Below are positions 24,851 through 34,490 of a stretch of DNA of 64,000 nucleotides, one piece after another. The stretch's first letter is position 1. Each line of letters opens with the position of its first letter. Source of the stretch: Bacteriovorax sp. (GTDB lineage: Bacteria; Bdellovibrionota; Bacteriovoracia; Bacteriovoracales; Bacteriovoracaceae). The DNA lies in contig JACMPM010000136.1 of assembly GCA_014377485.1 (NCBI GenBank), positions 34,749-98,748 on the forward strand. The letters run 5' to 3'. The translations under genes were made by a program, and so were the position numbers. Below the pieces are notes generated by a model that ran no database searches, had not been told where the DNA came from, and saw only the letters and a list, made by a program, of their open reading frames with translations.

Positions 24851-26257
24851 CTATTCAAGTCTGATTTCAACAACTCGTGGAAGAAGAAGTTCGATCGGCG
24901 TTGCTTTGGCCGCTTGCCCTGGTGGTGGAGCTGCTTTTCCTGCTCCGGTTGGATCTTGATCATCTGGTGGAGGAACCTGGCCTTTAGGTACTGGCTTTTT
25001 AGGTTGTGGTTTAATTGGCAAATCAACATAGGCCACTAAATTATAAACTGCATTGTTCATAGACCCGCGAGAGTTCACTTTATAAAGTTTGCCGGCAGTA
25101 TCGATGACCAGCCCAGCATCTTTGAGCGCTGTGATTCGTTCCAGGTACTCAGAGTCACTTACGATATTGAGTTCAGAGACTACTACTCGTTTAAAGTCTT
25201 CAGCATCTTTAAATTTTTTGCCTTTAATTTTTTTGTCCACGTCGCCGTCGCGATATTTAAAAAATTCCTCAACCTGAATATTATTGATGGCCGGAAACAA
25301 AATTTTTAAATCTTCAATAGTCAGTTCATTTATTGCTATAACACTCACTTCGTGAACACTCATGCGGTCTTTAATCAAATCGACAAGGGCATCATCCCAT
25401 GAAGGTAAAAGATAGAGTTCATCAATCGAGCTCATCGGAGCGAATTTAGGAGTTATATTTTTTTGACTAAATTTAGCCTCGATCTCAGGTTGCATTGAAT
25501 CCTGAAATGAGCCTTTGTCACTGACGTAATATCTTAATTCTTTTACCAGGTAATTTGCGTCTACGTTTCCATAGCGAAGATGGAATTCTTCATCACTGTC
25601 GTTTTTATCTTTTAGTAGACGTTGAAAAGTCTCAATCATTTTTTTTTCAATGACTGTCCACGCTGGTTGAGCTTGAGTTTTAGCCGCTTCTGCGCCTTCA
25701 GTACCAGGCTCCGTCTCAACTTTAGCTTGGGCCGCATCGGGTAGGCCTGCTCCTTGATCAGTAGGAGTTTTGGGTTGAACACGAAGACCGTTGGGGTTTA
25801 AAAACCCGGAAACTTTACTAAAGGTGACACTTAATTCGCCATGAAAAATAGTTTTCTTTAAAAAATCATCAACTGCAGTTCGCTGAATGATATTGGCCTT
25901 GGGTGAAATTGGAGGGGGGAAAACAAAAGGCTGAATAATAATGGCCTCTAAATCAGAGCTTGGAAAAGCACTCTTTAGACTTTCATCTTTTTCAATTTTA
26001 TTTCTACCTTCTTGATATAAACGAAGCTTTCCAAGCGCAAAATTCAGCCCCGATTCAGCATTTAGACGAGCTTGAATTTTATCTTGCTGGTTGTATATTT
26101 TAATTTTATTGAGCTTGGTTTCAAAGGTAAAATCAGCAAGCAAAAAAGTAAGAATTGCTATAACACCCATAACCATGAGCAGAGCAATACCTTGCTCTGA
26201 TTTTAGAGTCTTTTTTATAAAAGATGAATTCGAAATATTATCCATTGAAAATCTCAT
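24851..26257 (-). CDS. gspK: Type II secretion minor pseudopilin GspK
   Basis: GspK caps the pseudopilus tip with GspI and GspJ. The prepilin signal SEQG^IALLMVMGVIAILTFLLADF sits at residues ~20-44; a typical GspK lacks Glu5, as here. The periplasmic part is long (468 residues overall) with GspK-type features: LNAESGLNFALGKL and MSSIDELYLLPSWDD, the SAM-like helical domain. Two low-complexity inserts, Q/A/E-rich near residue 180 and P/G-rich near 430, enlarge it. Its ATG overlaps the gspJ stop by four bases. Confidence 0.92.
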   Translation of the reverse strand: MRFSMDNISNSSFIKKTLKSEQGIALLMVMGVIAILTFLLADFTFETKLNKIKIYNQQDKIQARLNAESGLNFALGKLRLYQEGRNKIEKDESLKSAFPSSDLEAIIIQPFVFPPPISPKANIIQRTAVDDFLKKTIFHGELSVTFSKVSGFLNPNGLRVQPKTPTDQGAGLPDAAQAKVETEPGTEGAEAAKTQAQPAWTVIEKKMIETFQRLLKDKNDSDEEFHLRYGNVDANYLVKELRYYVSDKGSFQDSMQPEIEAKFSQKNITPKFAPMSSIDELYLLPSWDDALVDLIKDRMSVHEVSVIAINELTIEDLKILFPAINNIQVEEFFKYRDGDVDKKIKGKKFKDAEDFKRVVVSELNIVSDSEYLERITALKDAGLVIDTAGKLYKVNSRGSMNNAVYNLVAYVDLPIKPQPKKPVPKGQVPPPDDQDPTGAGKAAPPPGQAAKATPIELLLPRVVEIRLE

Positions 26258-27147
26258 TGAACAACGCCCCCATCCGAGTCAGGAGGCGTAGGAAGACCCG
26301 GAGGAATAGCTCCACCACCATAGGCGCCTCCCGTTTTTAAATCATCGGCCTTGGTATTAAAAAAGGGATAGAGGACTCTGAAGACTTTTTCAATTTTTTG
26401 TTCATGGTTATCGTTATCCACCCAAACCAAATTTAATTTTAAGGAGTGAATTGTATTTTTATTTTCATTGAGGTCTTGAATAGAACTTACAAATTTACGG
26501 CTCTTCTCATCCCAAAAACTAAACTCTACCGATTTGACCTGAGTAAGAAGTACCTGGGCCTTAACATCGCTCCAGTTTAGGTCATTGCCATATATATTTG
26601 TAGCGATGGTTTGACGAATAAGTTCGTTATCACCAATCGTATTTAAATTGCGATCATCTTTTTCAGCATTGGCAGTATCAGTTCGTCTTATACTGTATTT
26701 TACCCACGTATAGCGGGAATCTTTTGTGTCAGCTATTTTTCTTCGATTAGAAGCTGTAAAAAAAACCAAGGTAGATTTATCTTCTGATTGAAATTGCGGA
26801 ATGATCATTCCGTTTTTAGCTTTTCCATCAAACGAGCCTTTAGAAGAAGCATTGTCTTGATAAAGAGCGTTTGGGTCAGTCGCAGGATTTCCTTTCGAGT
26901 AAGAATAAAGGGGAGAGTAGATTTGGGTTATATCGCTGTCGATCCGGCTAACGGCAGTTAAGGTTTGAAGTTTTAACTGATCTTCCTTTAATACAACTTC
27001 TTTAGTATCTGTAGAGGTATCAATCATTTTATATGTATAGAGAGAAATAAAAGCGAGTAGAACTATGGCTATCAAAACTTCAATGAGAGTGAAGCCTGAT
27101 GAGTTTTTTAAATGGGAACGAATTTTAAAATGATCCAATTTGCACAT
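26254..27147 (-). CDS. gspJ: Type II secretion minor pseudopilin GspJ
   Basis: GspJ is a minor pseudopilin of the tip complex. The type III signal is NSSG^FTLIEVLIAIVLLAF with Glu5 present. The track begins at 27195 with a 34-residue leader; the ATG at 27147 gives a normal 18-residue leader (MCKLDHFKIRSHLKNSSG) and a shorter overlap with gspI, so I prefer it, although no start has a good ribosome site. Residues ~120-280 contain strands usual in GspJ (LVFFTASNRR, IRRTDT). The C-terminus is rich in glycine and proline. Confidence 0.88.
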   Translation of the reverse strand: MCKLDHFKIRSHLKNSSGFTLIEVLIAIVLLAFISLYTYKMIDTSTDTKEVVLKEDQLKLQTLTAVSRIDSDITQIYSPLYSYSKGNPATDPNALYQDNASSKGSFDGKAKNGMIIPQFQSEDKSTLVFFTASNRRKIADTKDSRYTWVKYSIRRTDTANAEKDDRNLNTIGDNELIRQTIATNIYGNDLNWSDVKAQVLLTQVKSVEFSFWDEKSRKFVSSIQDLNENKNTIHSLKLNLVWVDNDNHEQKIEKVFRVLYPFFNTKADDLKTGGAYGGGAIPPGLPTPPDSDGGVVQ

Positions 27148-27667
27148 CCGCATTTTGGTTATAAAGCCAAGTCGATAATCTAAAAGTTGAGTCATTAGTT
27201 TTATTTTTTACTGTGACTTCTACCTGCCAGATCATTTTTTCCATGTTATCTTTGAAGACTTTAAAAATTCTTTTTTCCATTTGAGCTTGCGGAGAATTTT
27301 CTTTTTCTTTTCCTTCGAGAGTATCATCTGCAGTCACTTGATTCATGTCTGGAACAAAGAATTTTTTAAATTCTACAGTCGTCTGATAATCCGTGTTTGC
27401 TTCAACATCTTTGGTTTCTTTAGTCATAGTTAGGGCATCACGAAGTTCCGGAGGATTGACTATAATTTCGTTTATTTTATTTTCAGCGAAATCTTTCATA
27501 AGCATTTCTTCAGTAAGTTTTCCTGAATCTATAAGATTATAGCCCTGACCAGTGACAAATACTGATGCAAAAACTGTAAAAATTGCAATAGCTATCATCA
27601 CTTCCATTAAAGTGAATCCGCTCTGATTAGATAGTAAATTTTTAAAGCTTACTTTTCTTTCTTCCAT
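27125..27667 (-). CDS. gspI: Type II secretion minor pseudopilin GspI
   Basis: GspI is a core minor pseudopilin that starts the tip complex. The leader ends NQSG^FTLMEVMIAIAIFTVFASV with Glu5 conserved; the 180-residue size is a little above average. The mature domain has a charged, glutamine/lysine-rich central loop (EGKEKENSPQAQMEKR). The gene overlaps gspH by 19 nt and gspJ by 23 nt, so the minor pseudopilins are translationally linked. Confidence 0.92.
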   Translation of the reverse strand: MEERKVSFKNLLSNQSGFTLMEVMIAIAIFTVFASVFVTGQGYNLIDSGKLTEEMLMKDFAENKINEIIVNPPELRDALTMTKETKDVEANTDYQTTVEFKKFFVPDMNQVTADDTLEGKEKENSPQAQMEKRIFKVFKDNMEKMIWQVEVTVKNKTNDSTFRLSTWLYNQNADVQIGSF

Positions 27668-28353
27668 TTATCAAAAATCTCTCGGGCCTTTTCTTGCTGT
27701 TTCTCAGTCAATTCTTTCTCTGTTGCTTTTCCCAATGGATAGACCTGATGCTCTAATTTCATGGAGAATGGATTTACTTTTATACTTATTATATCTTCAT
27801 CACTCCCAAGAATCACTAGTGCCTCATCTTTTTCCCCTGTTGGGAAAGCATAGATTGAGACTTCACCGGCCATTTGCATTTTTTCAGATTGCGGAGTGGC
27901 GACACCGATGATTTTAATATTGGAAGGAAGCTCACTATTTTTATCTTGAAATTCAGCAATCTTATTAAATTTAAGATTTAGATTTTTTTGTTCTTTCTTC
28001 TTTTTTTCTTCTTCTTCTTTTGTTTCGGTCTTAGTTTCAAACTCTGGCTTAGGTGGAAGGATAAATGAATCACTCGGACCGTACTCCAGGGCGTATTCCT
28101 GCGGGTCTTTACCTAGCATAAAGTGCAAGCGGATTACAGAATTTTTTAAGGCCGCTTCATCAGACATGAATCGTATAGCGCGTTCAAGGGAGTTTACTTC
28201 TTTGTCTAAATCATTACGGGAGGAAAAAGGATGGGAGATTGCAAGGCTCGTTACAAGAACGATTAAAACCAAGGCCACTAAAATTTCAATTAAAGTAAAG
28301 CCTTGGTTTTTATTTTGAAGTCTAAAAAAATTATTATTGAGGTGTAGCCTCAT
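27649..28353 (-). CDS. gspH: Type II secretion pseudopilin GspH
   Basis: GspH joins the pseudopilus tip to the main GspG fibre. The signal KNQG^FTLIEILVALVLIVLV has Glu5. The ORF track starts at 28434, but the ATG at 28353 has an AAGG ribosome site 5 nt upstream and gives a normal leader (MRLHLNNNFFRLQNKNQG) and 234 residues. The periplasmic domain contains a long charged run (KTETKEEEEKKKKEQKN), which is unusual for GspH. The start overlaps the end of gspG by 20 nt. Confidence 0.9.
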   Translation of the reverse strand: MRLHLNNNFFRLQNKNQGFTLIEILVALVLIVLVTSLAISHPFSSRNDLDKEVNSLERAIRFMSDEAALKNSVIRLHFMLGKDPQEYALEYGPSDSFILPPKPEFETKTETKEEEEKKKKEQKNLNLKFNKIAEFQDKNSELPSNIKIIGVATPQSEKMQMAGEVSIYAFPTGEKDEALVILGSDEDIISIKVNPFSMKLEHQVYPLGKATEKELTEKQQEKAREIFDKWKKEK

Positions 28354-28885
28354 TTTCGCCTTGGCCACCTGCTGTTGGGGGCTGTGTACTGCTACTAGTA
28401 TCTTCTTTTGCCGGGGCATCTTTTGCTGGAGCACTTTTTGCTCTCAGGTAAATGTCTGCATCTGTCCCAGCACCACCAACTTCTCCATCTGCACCCAGCG
28501 AAGAAATGTTAAAAGTTTTCCCGTCAGATTCATAAACAAAGTCATGATCCCAAGGATCTTTAGGCACTTGATTTCCTTCTACGAAACCATTTTGTGGATA
28601 ATCTTTACATTCACGTCCGCCAGACGGTTTAGTTACAAGAGCTTCCAGACCTTGTTCAGTAGAAGGATAAAAATTACATTTTCTGCGGAATTCTTTTAAG
28701 AGTTCTTCGAGCGTACTCATTTGAATCTTTGTAGAACTGACTTGTCCTTCGTTATAGCGTTCAAACATTTTACTCGCAACAAATGTACCAGCCAGGGCCA
28801 GTAGAGTTAATGCAATTAGAATCTCAATTAATGAGAAACCATTTTGGTTTTGAAGAAGAGCATGCTCTAGATCTTTCCTTTTCAT
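28334..28885 (-). CDS. gspG: Type II secretion major pseudopilin GspG
   Basis: GspG polymerises into the pseudopilus. The signal NQNG^FSLIEILIALTLLALAG is standard with Glu5, and the C-terminal calcium-binding region is recognisable (DPWDHDFVYES, SSLGADGEVGGAGTDADI). After that normal end point the chain continues for about 35 residues rich in alanine, proline, threonine and glycine (AKDAPAKEDTSSS), an extension absent from standard GspG. This gene lies 26 nt after gspF. Confidence 0.95.
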   Translation of the reverse strand: MKRKDLEHALLQNQNGFSLIEILIALTLLALAGTFVASKMFERYNEGQVSSTKIQMSTLEELLKEFRRKCNFYPSTEQGLEALVTKPSGGRECKDYPQNGFVEGNQVPKDPWDHDFVYESDGKTFNISSLGADGEVGGAGTDADIYLRAKSAPAKDAPAKEDTSSSTQPPTAGGQGENEATPQ

Positions 28886-28911
28886 ATATACTCCGATAAC
28901 TGTTAAAAAAT

Positions 28912-30129
28912 TTATTTGTGAAGTGAGTTAGCATCAATCAAAGGAACGACTACCGAAAAGACAATAAATGCTACAACCATCCCCATTATAACCATCATTA
29001 TAGGTTCTAACACCGAAGTAAGTCCACTAAGTTTTGTATTGACCTGATCTTCATAGTTCTCAGAAACAATTTTTAACATCGGTTCTAGCTCACCTGATTT
29101 CTCCCCGAGTTTAATCATATGAGTTACCATTGATGGAAATAGTTGAGATTTAATTAAGGGACCAGTAATAGAAGAGCCTTCGGAGATACTTATTCGTGCT
29201 TCATCCACTGCTCTTTTCATATGAACATTTGAAACTAAGTTTGAAACAATTTTCATTGAAGCAAGTATAGGAACACCTGACTGAAGTAGTGTGGCAAGCG
29301 TCGAGCAAAAACGACTGACATTAATCATTGTGACTATTTCACCGACGATAGGAAGTTTTAAAACAAGTGTGTCATATTGCGAGCGACCCTTTTCGGTCTT
29401 GATATATTTTTTGGTGAAAACAATGGCGCCAATTCCACCGATGAGCACGGCCCACCAATAATTAAGAAGAAAATTAGAAATCCAAATACAAATTTTAGTT
29501 TGAATTGGCAGTTCTTTTTTCATGTTGACGAAAATTTTGGTGATCTTTGGAATGACGACCACGAAAATAATTCCGATCATAAAACCACCGGCACACATCA
29601 TGACAACGGGATAAGTCATGGCCCCTTTGATTTTATTTCTCAGTTGCAACTGGCTCTCGGTAAAATCAGCTAATTTTAGCAATACGACTTCCAGAGTTCC
29701 TGAAGTCTCTCCTGCATCAACCATGTTGACGTAAACATTATCAAAAATTTTTGGATAATCAGAGAGGGCCTTTGCCAAAGAAGATCCTTCATTAACTTTT
29801 TGTCTTATTTCAGATAAAGTGATTTTTAGTCTTTGATTATCCGTCTGATCAACCAATGCTGTAAAGGCCTCTACAACCTGAATTTTAGCACGAAGTAGAG
29901 TTGCGAGCTGTCTGGTCATAAGAGATAAGTCGGCAATAGAAACAGCACTTCCAAAACTTAAACCAGCAGCATTTTTTTTCATACTGGTTGAAGTTTGCTC
30001 GTTGATTTCAATGAGCATGATACCCATTGCTTTCACACGTGCTTTGGCCGGAGATAAATTTTCAGCGCTCACTGAACCTTTAACTTCTTTCCCCGTTTTA
30101 TCAATTCCTTTATAACTATAGATTGCCAT
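28912..30129 (-). CDS. gspF: Type II secretion inner membrane protein GspF
   Basis: GspF is the polytopic platform protein that couples GspE to pseudopilus assembly. The 405-residue product has the two repeated T2SSF domains (LSLMTRQLATLLRAKIQVVEA and VSRFCSTLATLLQSGVPIL) and three membrane helices, including FMIGIIFVVVIPKIT and the C-terminal IMMVIMGMVVAFIVFSVVVPL. It is full length and closely follows gspE (23 nt). Confidence 0.96.
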   Translation of the reverse strand: MAIYSYKGIDKTGKEVKGSVSAENLSPAKARVKAMGIMLIEINEQTSTSMKKNAAGLSFGSAVSIADLSLMTRQLATLLRAKIQVVEAFTALVDQTDNQRLKITLSEIRQKVNEGSSLAKALSDYPKIFDNVYVNMVDAGETSGTLEVVLLKLADFTESQLQLRNKIKGAMTYPVVMMCAGGFMIGIIFVVVIPKITKIFVNMKKELPIQTKICIWISNFLLNYWWAVLIGGIGAIVFTKKYIKTEKGRSQYDTLVLKLPIVGEIVTMINVSRFCSTLATLLQSGVPILASMKIVSNLVSNVHMKRAVDEARISISEGSSITGPLIKSQLFPSMVTHMIKLGEKSGELEPMLKIVSENYEDQVNTKLSGLTSVLEPIMMVIMGMVVAFIVFSVVVPLIDANSLHK

Positions 30130-30152
30130 TTTTTATTGACCTACATTCTGAC

Positions 30153-31892
30153 CTAGTGCTGTTCTTCGTCTTCTTCGTTAATTGCGCGAACCATTTCTTC
30201 TACTGATGTGATGCCTTTAAAAACTTTTTCAAGAGCATCCTGGCGCAAGGATTTCATTCCATTTTTCATCGCCATTTTTTTTACAGTCATGGCATCTGCT
30301 TTTTTCAAAATGAGAGGGCGAATATCATCTGTAATGATTAAAAGTTCGGCCACTACAGTTACTCCAGAGTATCCAAGATAACTGCATTTTGGACAGCCTT
30401 TTGCTTTGTAGAGATTAGCTTCTTTTGGCATAGAGTGAATATCGAGCATTTGAAAATCGTAATCGGTAGCGGTGTAGCCTTCTTTACATTCATTGCATAG
30501 TGTACGAATCAATCGCTGTGCGAGAACCGCCGCCAGGGAAGAGGCAATTAAGAATGGCTGCACTCCCATATCAATAAGTCTGTTTGGCGCGGAAGCTGCA
30601 TCGTTGGTGTGGATAGTTGAGAGAACAAAGTGACCTGTTAATGAAGCTTGAATGGCCATCTCTGCTGTTTCTAAATCTCGCGTTTCACCCACCATGATTA
30701 CGTCGGGATTTTGGCGTAAAATAGAGCGCAGTGCTCTTGCAAAAGTTAAATCAATTTTGTGATTAACTTGAATTTGAGATATACCGGCAAGCTCAATTTC
30801 CACTGGGTCTTCAACAGTGATAATCATTTTATCGGGAGTATTTATGCGGTCGAGCATGGCAAAGAGGGTAGTCGTTTTCCCGTGTCCTGTTGGACCTGAA
30901 ACGTAAACGACACCGTGCTTTCTCTTTGAAAGTTCATCAAGTGTTTTTAAAGTCTGACCGTGAAAGCCTAAATTTTCTAAAGTTAAAGTATTATTAGATT
31001 TTTCTAAAATCCTCATAACAATGCGTTCACCATTTTGAATGGGTACTACTGAGACCCTTATATCAATATCTTTTCCGGCCATTTTAATTTTAATACGACC
31101 ATCTTGTGGAAGACGCTTTTCTGCAATGTCCATAGACTTAGTCATAACTTTTAAACGAGAAGTTACAGAAGCTTGAGTTTTAATCGGTTGGCGCAAAATT
31201 TCGCGCATAACCCGGTTAACGCGAAAACGATAAACAACATCTTTTTCATAAGGTTCAATATGAATATCTGAGGCACGTTCTTTAATGGCACGAAAAATAA
31301 TCGAGTTAACAAATCTAATGACCGGAGCTTCATCGGCACCAGATTCAAGAATATCAATTGTCCCTTCAAGATCTAGATTTTCATCAAACTCACCTTCAAT
31401 GGAGTCGACTACGTTACGATTGGCCCTTTCGTAAACGCGGTTGAGTGCATCTTGAACTTTTATAGGAGAAGAGACAACTAGCTTAACTTCTTTTTTAAAA
31501 ATTTCCTGAATGTCATTGATTGCATCAAAATTAAATGGATCAGTAATAACCACAGTAATGCTATAATCCGTTTCTAAAATAGGTAGGACTTCGTGCTGTT
31601 TAGCATAGTTAATATTGATGTTTAAAGTGAGATTGGGATCAATCTCTTCTATCTTGATATCAGTGATATAAGGGATATCAACTTGATGACAAATAACTTT
31701 GATGATGTCGTGCGGGTGAATATAGTTTTTCTTTAAAAGAATTTCACCCAGGAGCATGCCAGATTCTTGTTGAATCTCTAATGCTTCTTCCAGCTGATCA
31801 TCAGTTAAACTTGTATGCTTTAAAAGCAGCTGGCCTATACGTTCTTTTTGGCCTTCTACTTTCTCTAGCATATGATCTGTTATTTTCACCAT
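30153..31892 (-). CDS. gspE: Type II secretion ATPase GspE
   Basis: GspE is the cytoplasmic AAA-like ATPase that powers pseudopilus extension. Residues ~1-140 are an MshEN-type N-terminal domain; the core has ASDIHIEP (Asp box), Walker A GPTGHGKTTT at about residue 335, Walker B NPDVIMVGETRD, the His box and a four-cysteine zinc site (CNECKEGY and CPKC). The serine normally found in GPTGSGKT is histidine here. At 579 residues it is slightly longer than usual. It lies 27 nt after gspD. Confidence 0.96.
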   Translation of the reverse strand: MVKITDHMLEKVEGQKERIGQLLLKHTSLTDDQLEEALEIQQESGMLLGEILLKKNYIHPHDIIKVICHQVDIPYITDIKIEEIDPNLTLNININYAKQHEVLPILETDYSITVVITDPFNFDAINDIQEIFKKEVKLVVSSPIKVQDALNRVYERANRNVVDSIEGEFDENLDLEGTIDILESGADEAPVIRFVNSIIFRAIKERASDIHIEPYEKDVVYRFRVNRVMREILRQPIKTQASVTSRLKVMTKSMDIAEKRLPQDGRIKIKMAGKDIDIRVSVVPIQNGERIVMRILEKSNNTLTLENLGFHGQTLKTLDELSKRKHGVVYVSGPTGHGKTTTLFAMLDRINTPDKMIITVEDPVEIELAGISQIQVNHKIDLTFARALRSILRQNPDVIMVGETRDLETAEMAIQASLTGHFVLSTIHTNDAASAPNRLIDMGVQPFLIASSLAAVLAQRLIRTLCNECKEGYTATDYDFQMLDIHSMPKEANLYKAKGCPKCSYLGYSGVTVVAELLIITDDIRPLILKKADAMTVKKMAMKNGMKSLRQDALEKVFKGITSVEEMVRAINEEDEEQH

Positions 31893-31919
31893 TATCTCCG
31901 CTTCATCGCTACTGAATTT

Positions 31920-34463
31920 TTACTGCACAGAGCTTGCAGGAGTCTTCTCATTCGCCTTTTGAATAATTTGCTGATAATCGGGAGCATCTAATTGAGGTGC
32001 GGCCGATTCAGTATTTTTATCATTTTCAATTCCCATAGCCTCAGGCATCTGATTGCGCTCTTGGTATTTTGAAGTTTCAGCAGTGTCGTAGAGAGGTCCC
32101 TGACTTTGTTTTTTTGCTTTATCGTATAATCCTTTTACTGTTGTAGCAAAAGCATCATCATCACCCACCGTATTTTTTAAGTGAGCTTGTCTTCTATTAA
32201 GAAGATCTTTTACGTTTTCAGCATTTCCTTTTTCATAAGGAGCTAAAATTTTTGGAGTCATAAAGAAAAGTAAATTAACTTTCTCAACAGTTTTGGTTGT
32301 ATTTTTAAATAACCAACCTAGTACAGGAATATCACCCAAAAGAGGAACCTTGTTGACTGTGTTGGTTTCCTTGTCTCTCATTAATCCACCCATGGCGATT
32401 GTGTCTTTATCGCGAACGACTACTGTAGTGGCAAGAGAACGAATAACTGTTCCAACTCCACCGCCAGCACTGGCCGCGAGAGGTCTGGTAGAAAAGTCTT
32501 CAATTTTTTGATCAATTTTTAATTTAATAAAGCGAGTGGCCTTATTAATTTGAGGAGTAATTTTTAAATTTAGTGTAACTTTTTGTAAACTGCTCGAAGT
32601 TTGTGAACCGGTCGGTGTATTGGTTGTCTGAGTTGTAGGCACACTTTCACCACTCTCAAACTGTCCTTCAACATTATCTAGAGTTAAAATTTGTGGAGTA
32701 GCTAAAACATTTGTACCTGTCAGGTTGGCGATTGCAGTTACCAGACCATTTACAGAATTAACTTTTATAGTTGTATTATTAGGTCCAGGTACATCATAAG
32801 TGTGACCAATACCACCTCCGATAAAAAGTCCCGAAAGTGCAGTGATGTTATTAGTTAAAAGATTCGTCAAGGCACCTTGGTCACCCGTTCCAGCTCTTTG
32901 AAGTGGGCCGGCACCGGTTGCGCCTAAAAGAGTAACACCGAATGAATTGGCTTTTTGAACCTGGGTCTCCATCATAAGACCTTCAACATAAACCTGATCT
33001 CTAGGTATATCGAGTTTTGCAATAACTGTTCTTACCGTATCGTAGTCAGTAGGTGAAGCCGTAACAACTAAAGCGTTGTTGTCTTTATCAGCAGTGATTT
33101 TTACTTCGCTGTTAAAAAGTGTATCTGTTGTCGCTGTATTACTGGTCGGAGATGAGAATCTTGTTAATCCTCCAAGTCCACCTGCTTTTGGTACATTTCC
33201 GACAAGAGATGAAAGAGTTTTTGCGAGAGCTTCTGAATCACCATAGTTTAAATAATAAACATGTATCTGTCCTGAACCAGCTGCCACAATTTTGACATCG
33301 AGTTTTAAAATTAAATCTCGAAGTTCGCGTGCACCATCAGAGTTGGCCATCGCAATAATTGAATTGGTTCTCGGCTCTGCGATTATTCGCGAAATATTGA
33401 CTTGAGAAGTTTGTCCTGTGGCACTTGAAGTTTTAAACTTATTATCAGCAGCATTTCCTTTTAAAATTTTATCGAGAAGACCTGCGATTTCCTGAGCCGA
33501 AGAATTTTTAACTTTAATAATTTGTAATGATTCTTCGTGGCCTGGAATATCGATAAATTTAATAAGTTTCATCAATCGGTTAATATGCGTTCCCGTCTCT
33601 TGAACGATAACTGTGTTTGTTTGTTTGATCTCAATAATACGTCCGTAGCGAGACATGAAAGGACGAAATGAGTTTGCAACTTCTCTGGAGTTTACATATT
33701 TCAGAGGAATAATTTGCATTACATAATTTTCTGTATTGGGAGTGTAAGTCCCGGTGTACATAGTAGTAGGAGAGTAGCGGATATCTCGGTTGTTTACGAT
33801 CGTGTAATAGGCACCAGATTTTACCAGTGAATAACCGTTAATGCTTAAGGCCTGAAGATAAGCTTTCCAGGCGTCACCAATCGTAATGGGAGTGGGTGAG
33901 GAGATAGAAATTTTTCCTTTTATATCTTTATCGAGAATTAAATTTAATCCCGTAAGTTTTTGCATATGTTTTGTAAGGTCGAGAATTGAAACGTTTGGAA
34001 AATCAAAACTAGTTACAACTTCTGGTCCAAATGCAGTTTCAGGATTTAAGTTTACAAATTTTTTATCAATTTTATTGGGCTTTACACTTTTAGTTCCAGT
34101 TCTTCCGAAAGTATCTCGACCAGAGCCACCTTCTCCTGAAGAATCGCCTGAGTCTGCACCGCTATCGCTATTATCTGATATATCATCCGGACCGCCACTT
34201 CCTTCTTCATCCCCAGGAACAAAGTTAGATGTGTCTTGCAGTAATGATTTAGCAGATTTTCCGGTATCGGGAATGCTTATTTCCTCTTGGGCAGTGGAAT
34301 TTGAGCCTGGTTTAGCTGGGGTTGTAGCTTTATTAAATTTTGTTTTACTTTTGTACTTATCAAACTGAGCCATTACATCTGGAGATAATCCTGCAGTGAT
34401 GACAAGGGTTGCTGAGAGTAAGGGCGAAAGCCATGCATTTTTTCTCATTCCATTTTTTTCCAT
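31920..34463 (-). CDS. gspD: Type II secretion secretin GspD
   Basis: GspD forms the outer membrane channel. After a signal peptide (LLSATLVITAGLSPDVMA) comes a ~100-residue low-complexity, acidic S/G/D linker, then N0-N3 domains (SFDFPNVSILDLTKHMQ; PLKYVNSREVA; IIKVKNSSAQEIAGLL; VYYLNYGDSEALA) and the secretin core (VYVEGLMMETQ, ILTLDNVEGQFESG, VPLLGDIPVLGWLF). A C-terminal ~110-residue region follows. The linker is unusually long. A GGGA ribosome site precedes the ATG, while an ATG five codons later is also possible. Confidence 0.96.
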   Translation of the reverse strand: MEKNGMRKNAWLSPLLSATLVITAGLSPDVMAQFDKYKSKTKFNKATTPAKPGSNSTAQEEISIPDTGKSAKSLLQDTSNFVPGDEEGSGGPDDISDNSDSGADSGDSSGEGGSGRDTFGRTGTKSVKPNKIDKKFVNLNPETAFGPEVVTSFDFPNVSILDLTKHMQKLTGLNLILDKDIKGKISISSPTPITIGDAWKAYLQALSINGYSLVKSGAYYTIVNNRDIRYSPTTMYTGTYTPNTENYVMQIIPLKYVNSREVANSFRPFMSRYGRIIEIKQTNTVIVQETGTHINRLMKLIKFIDIPGHEESLQIIKVKNSSAQEIAGLLDKILKGNAADNKFKTSSATGQTSQVNISRIIAEPRTNSIIAMANSDGARELRDLILKLDVKIVAAGSGQIHVYYLNYGDSEALAKTLSSLVGNVPKAGGLGGLTRFSSPTSNTATTDTLFNSEVKITADKDNNALVVTASPTDYDTVRTVIAKLDIPRDQVYVEGLMMETQVQKANSFGVTLLGATGAGPLQRAGTGDQGALTNLLTNNITALSGLFIGGGIGHTYDVPGPNNTTIKVNSVNGLVTAIANLTGTNVLATPQILTLDNVEGQFESGESVPTTQTTNTPTGSQTSSSLQKVTLNLKITPQINKATRFIKLKIDQKIEDFSTRPLAASAGGGVGTVIRSLATTVVVRDKDTIAMGGLMRDKETNTVNKVPLLGDIPVLGWLFKNTTKTVEKVNLLFFMTPKILAPYEKGNAENVKDLLNRRQAHLKNTVGDDDAFATTVKGLYDKAKKQSQGPLYDTAETSKYQERNQMPEAMGIENDKNTESAAPQLDAPDYQQIIQKANEKTPASSVQ

Positions 34464-34490
34464 TAGAGTCCCTAGTGTTTACCTAATCTG

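Noticed and set aside
24793-25029. 78-residue leftward ORF in the track
   Set aside because: It lies mostly inside gspK in another frame, with no own ribosome site or protein-like conservation; a shadow ORF.
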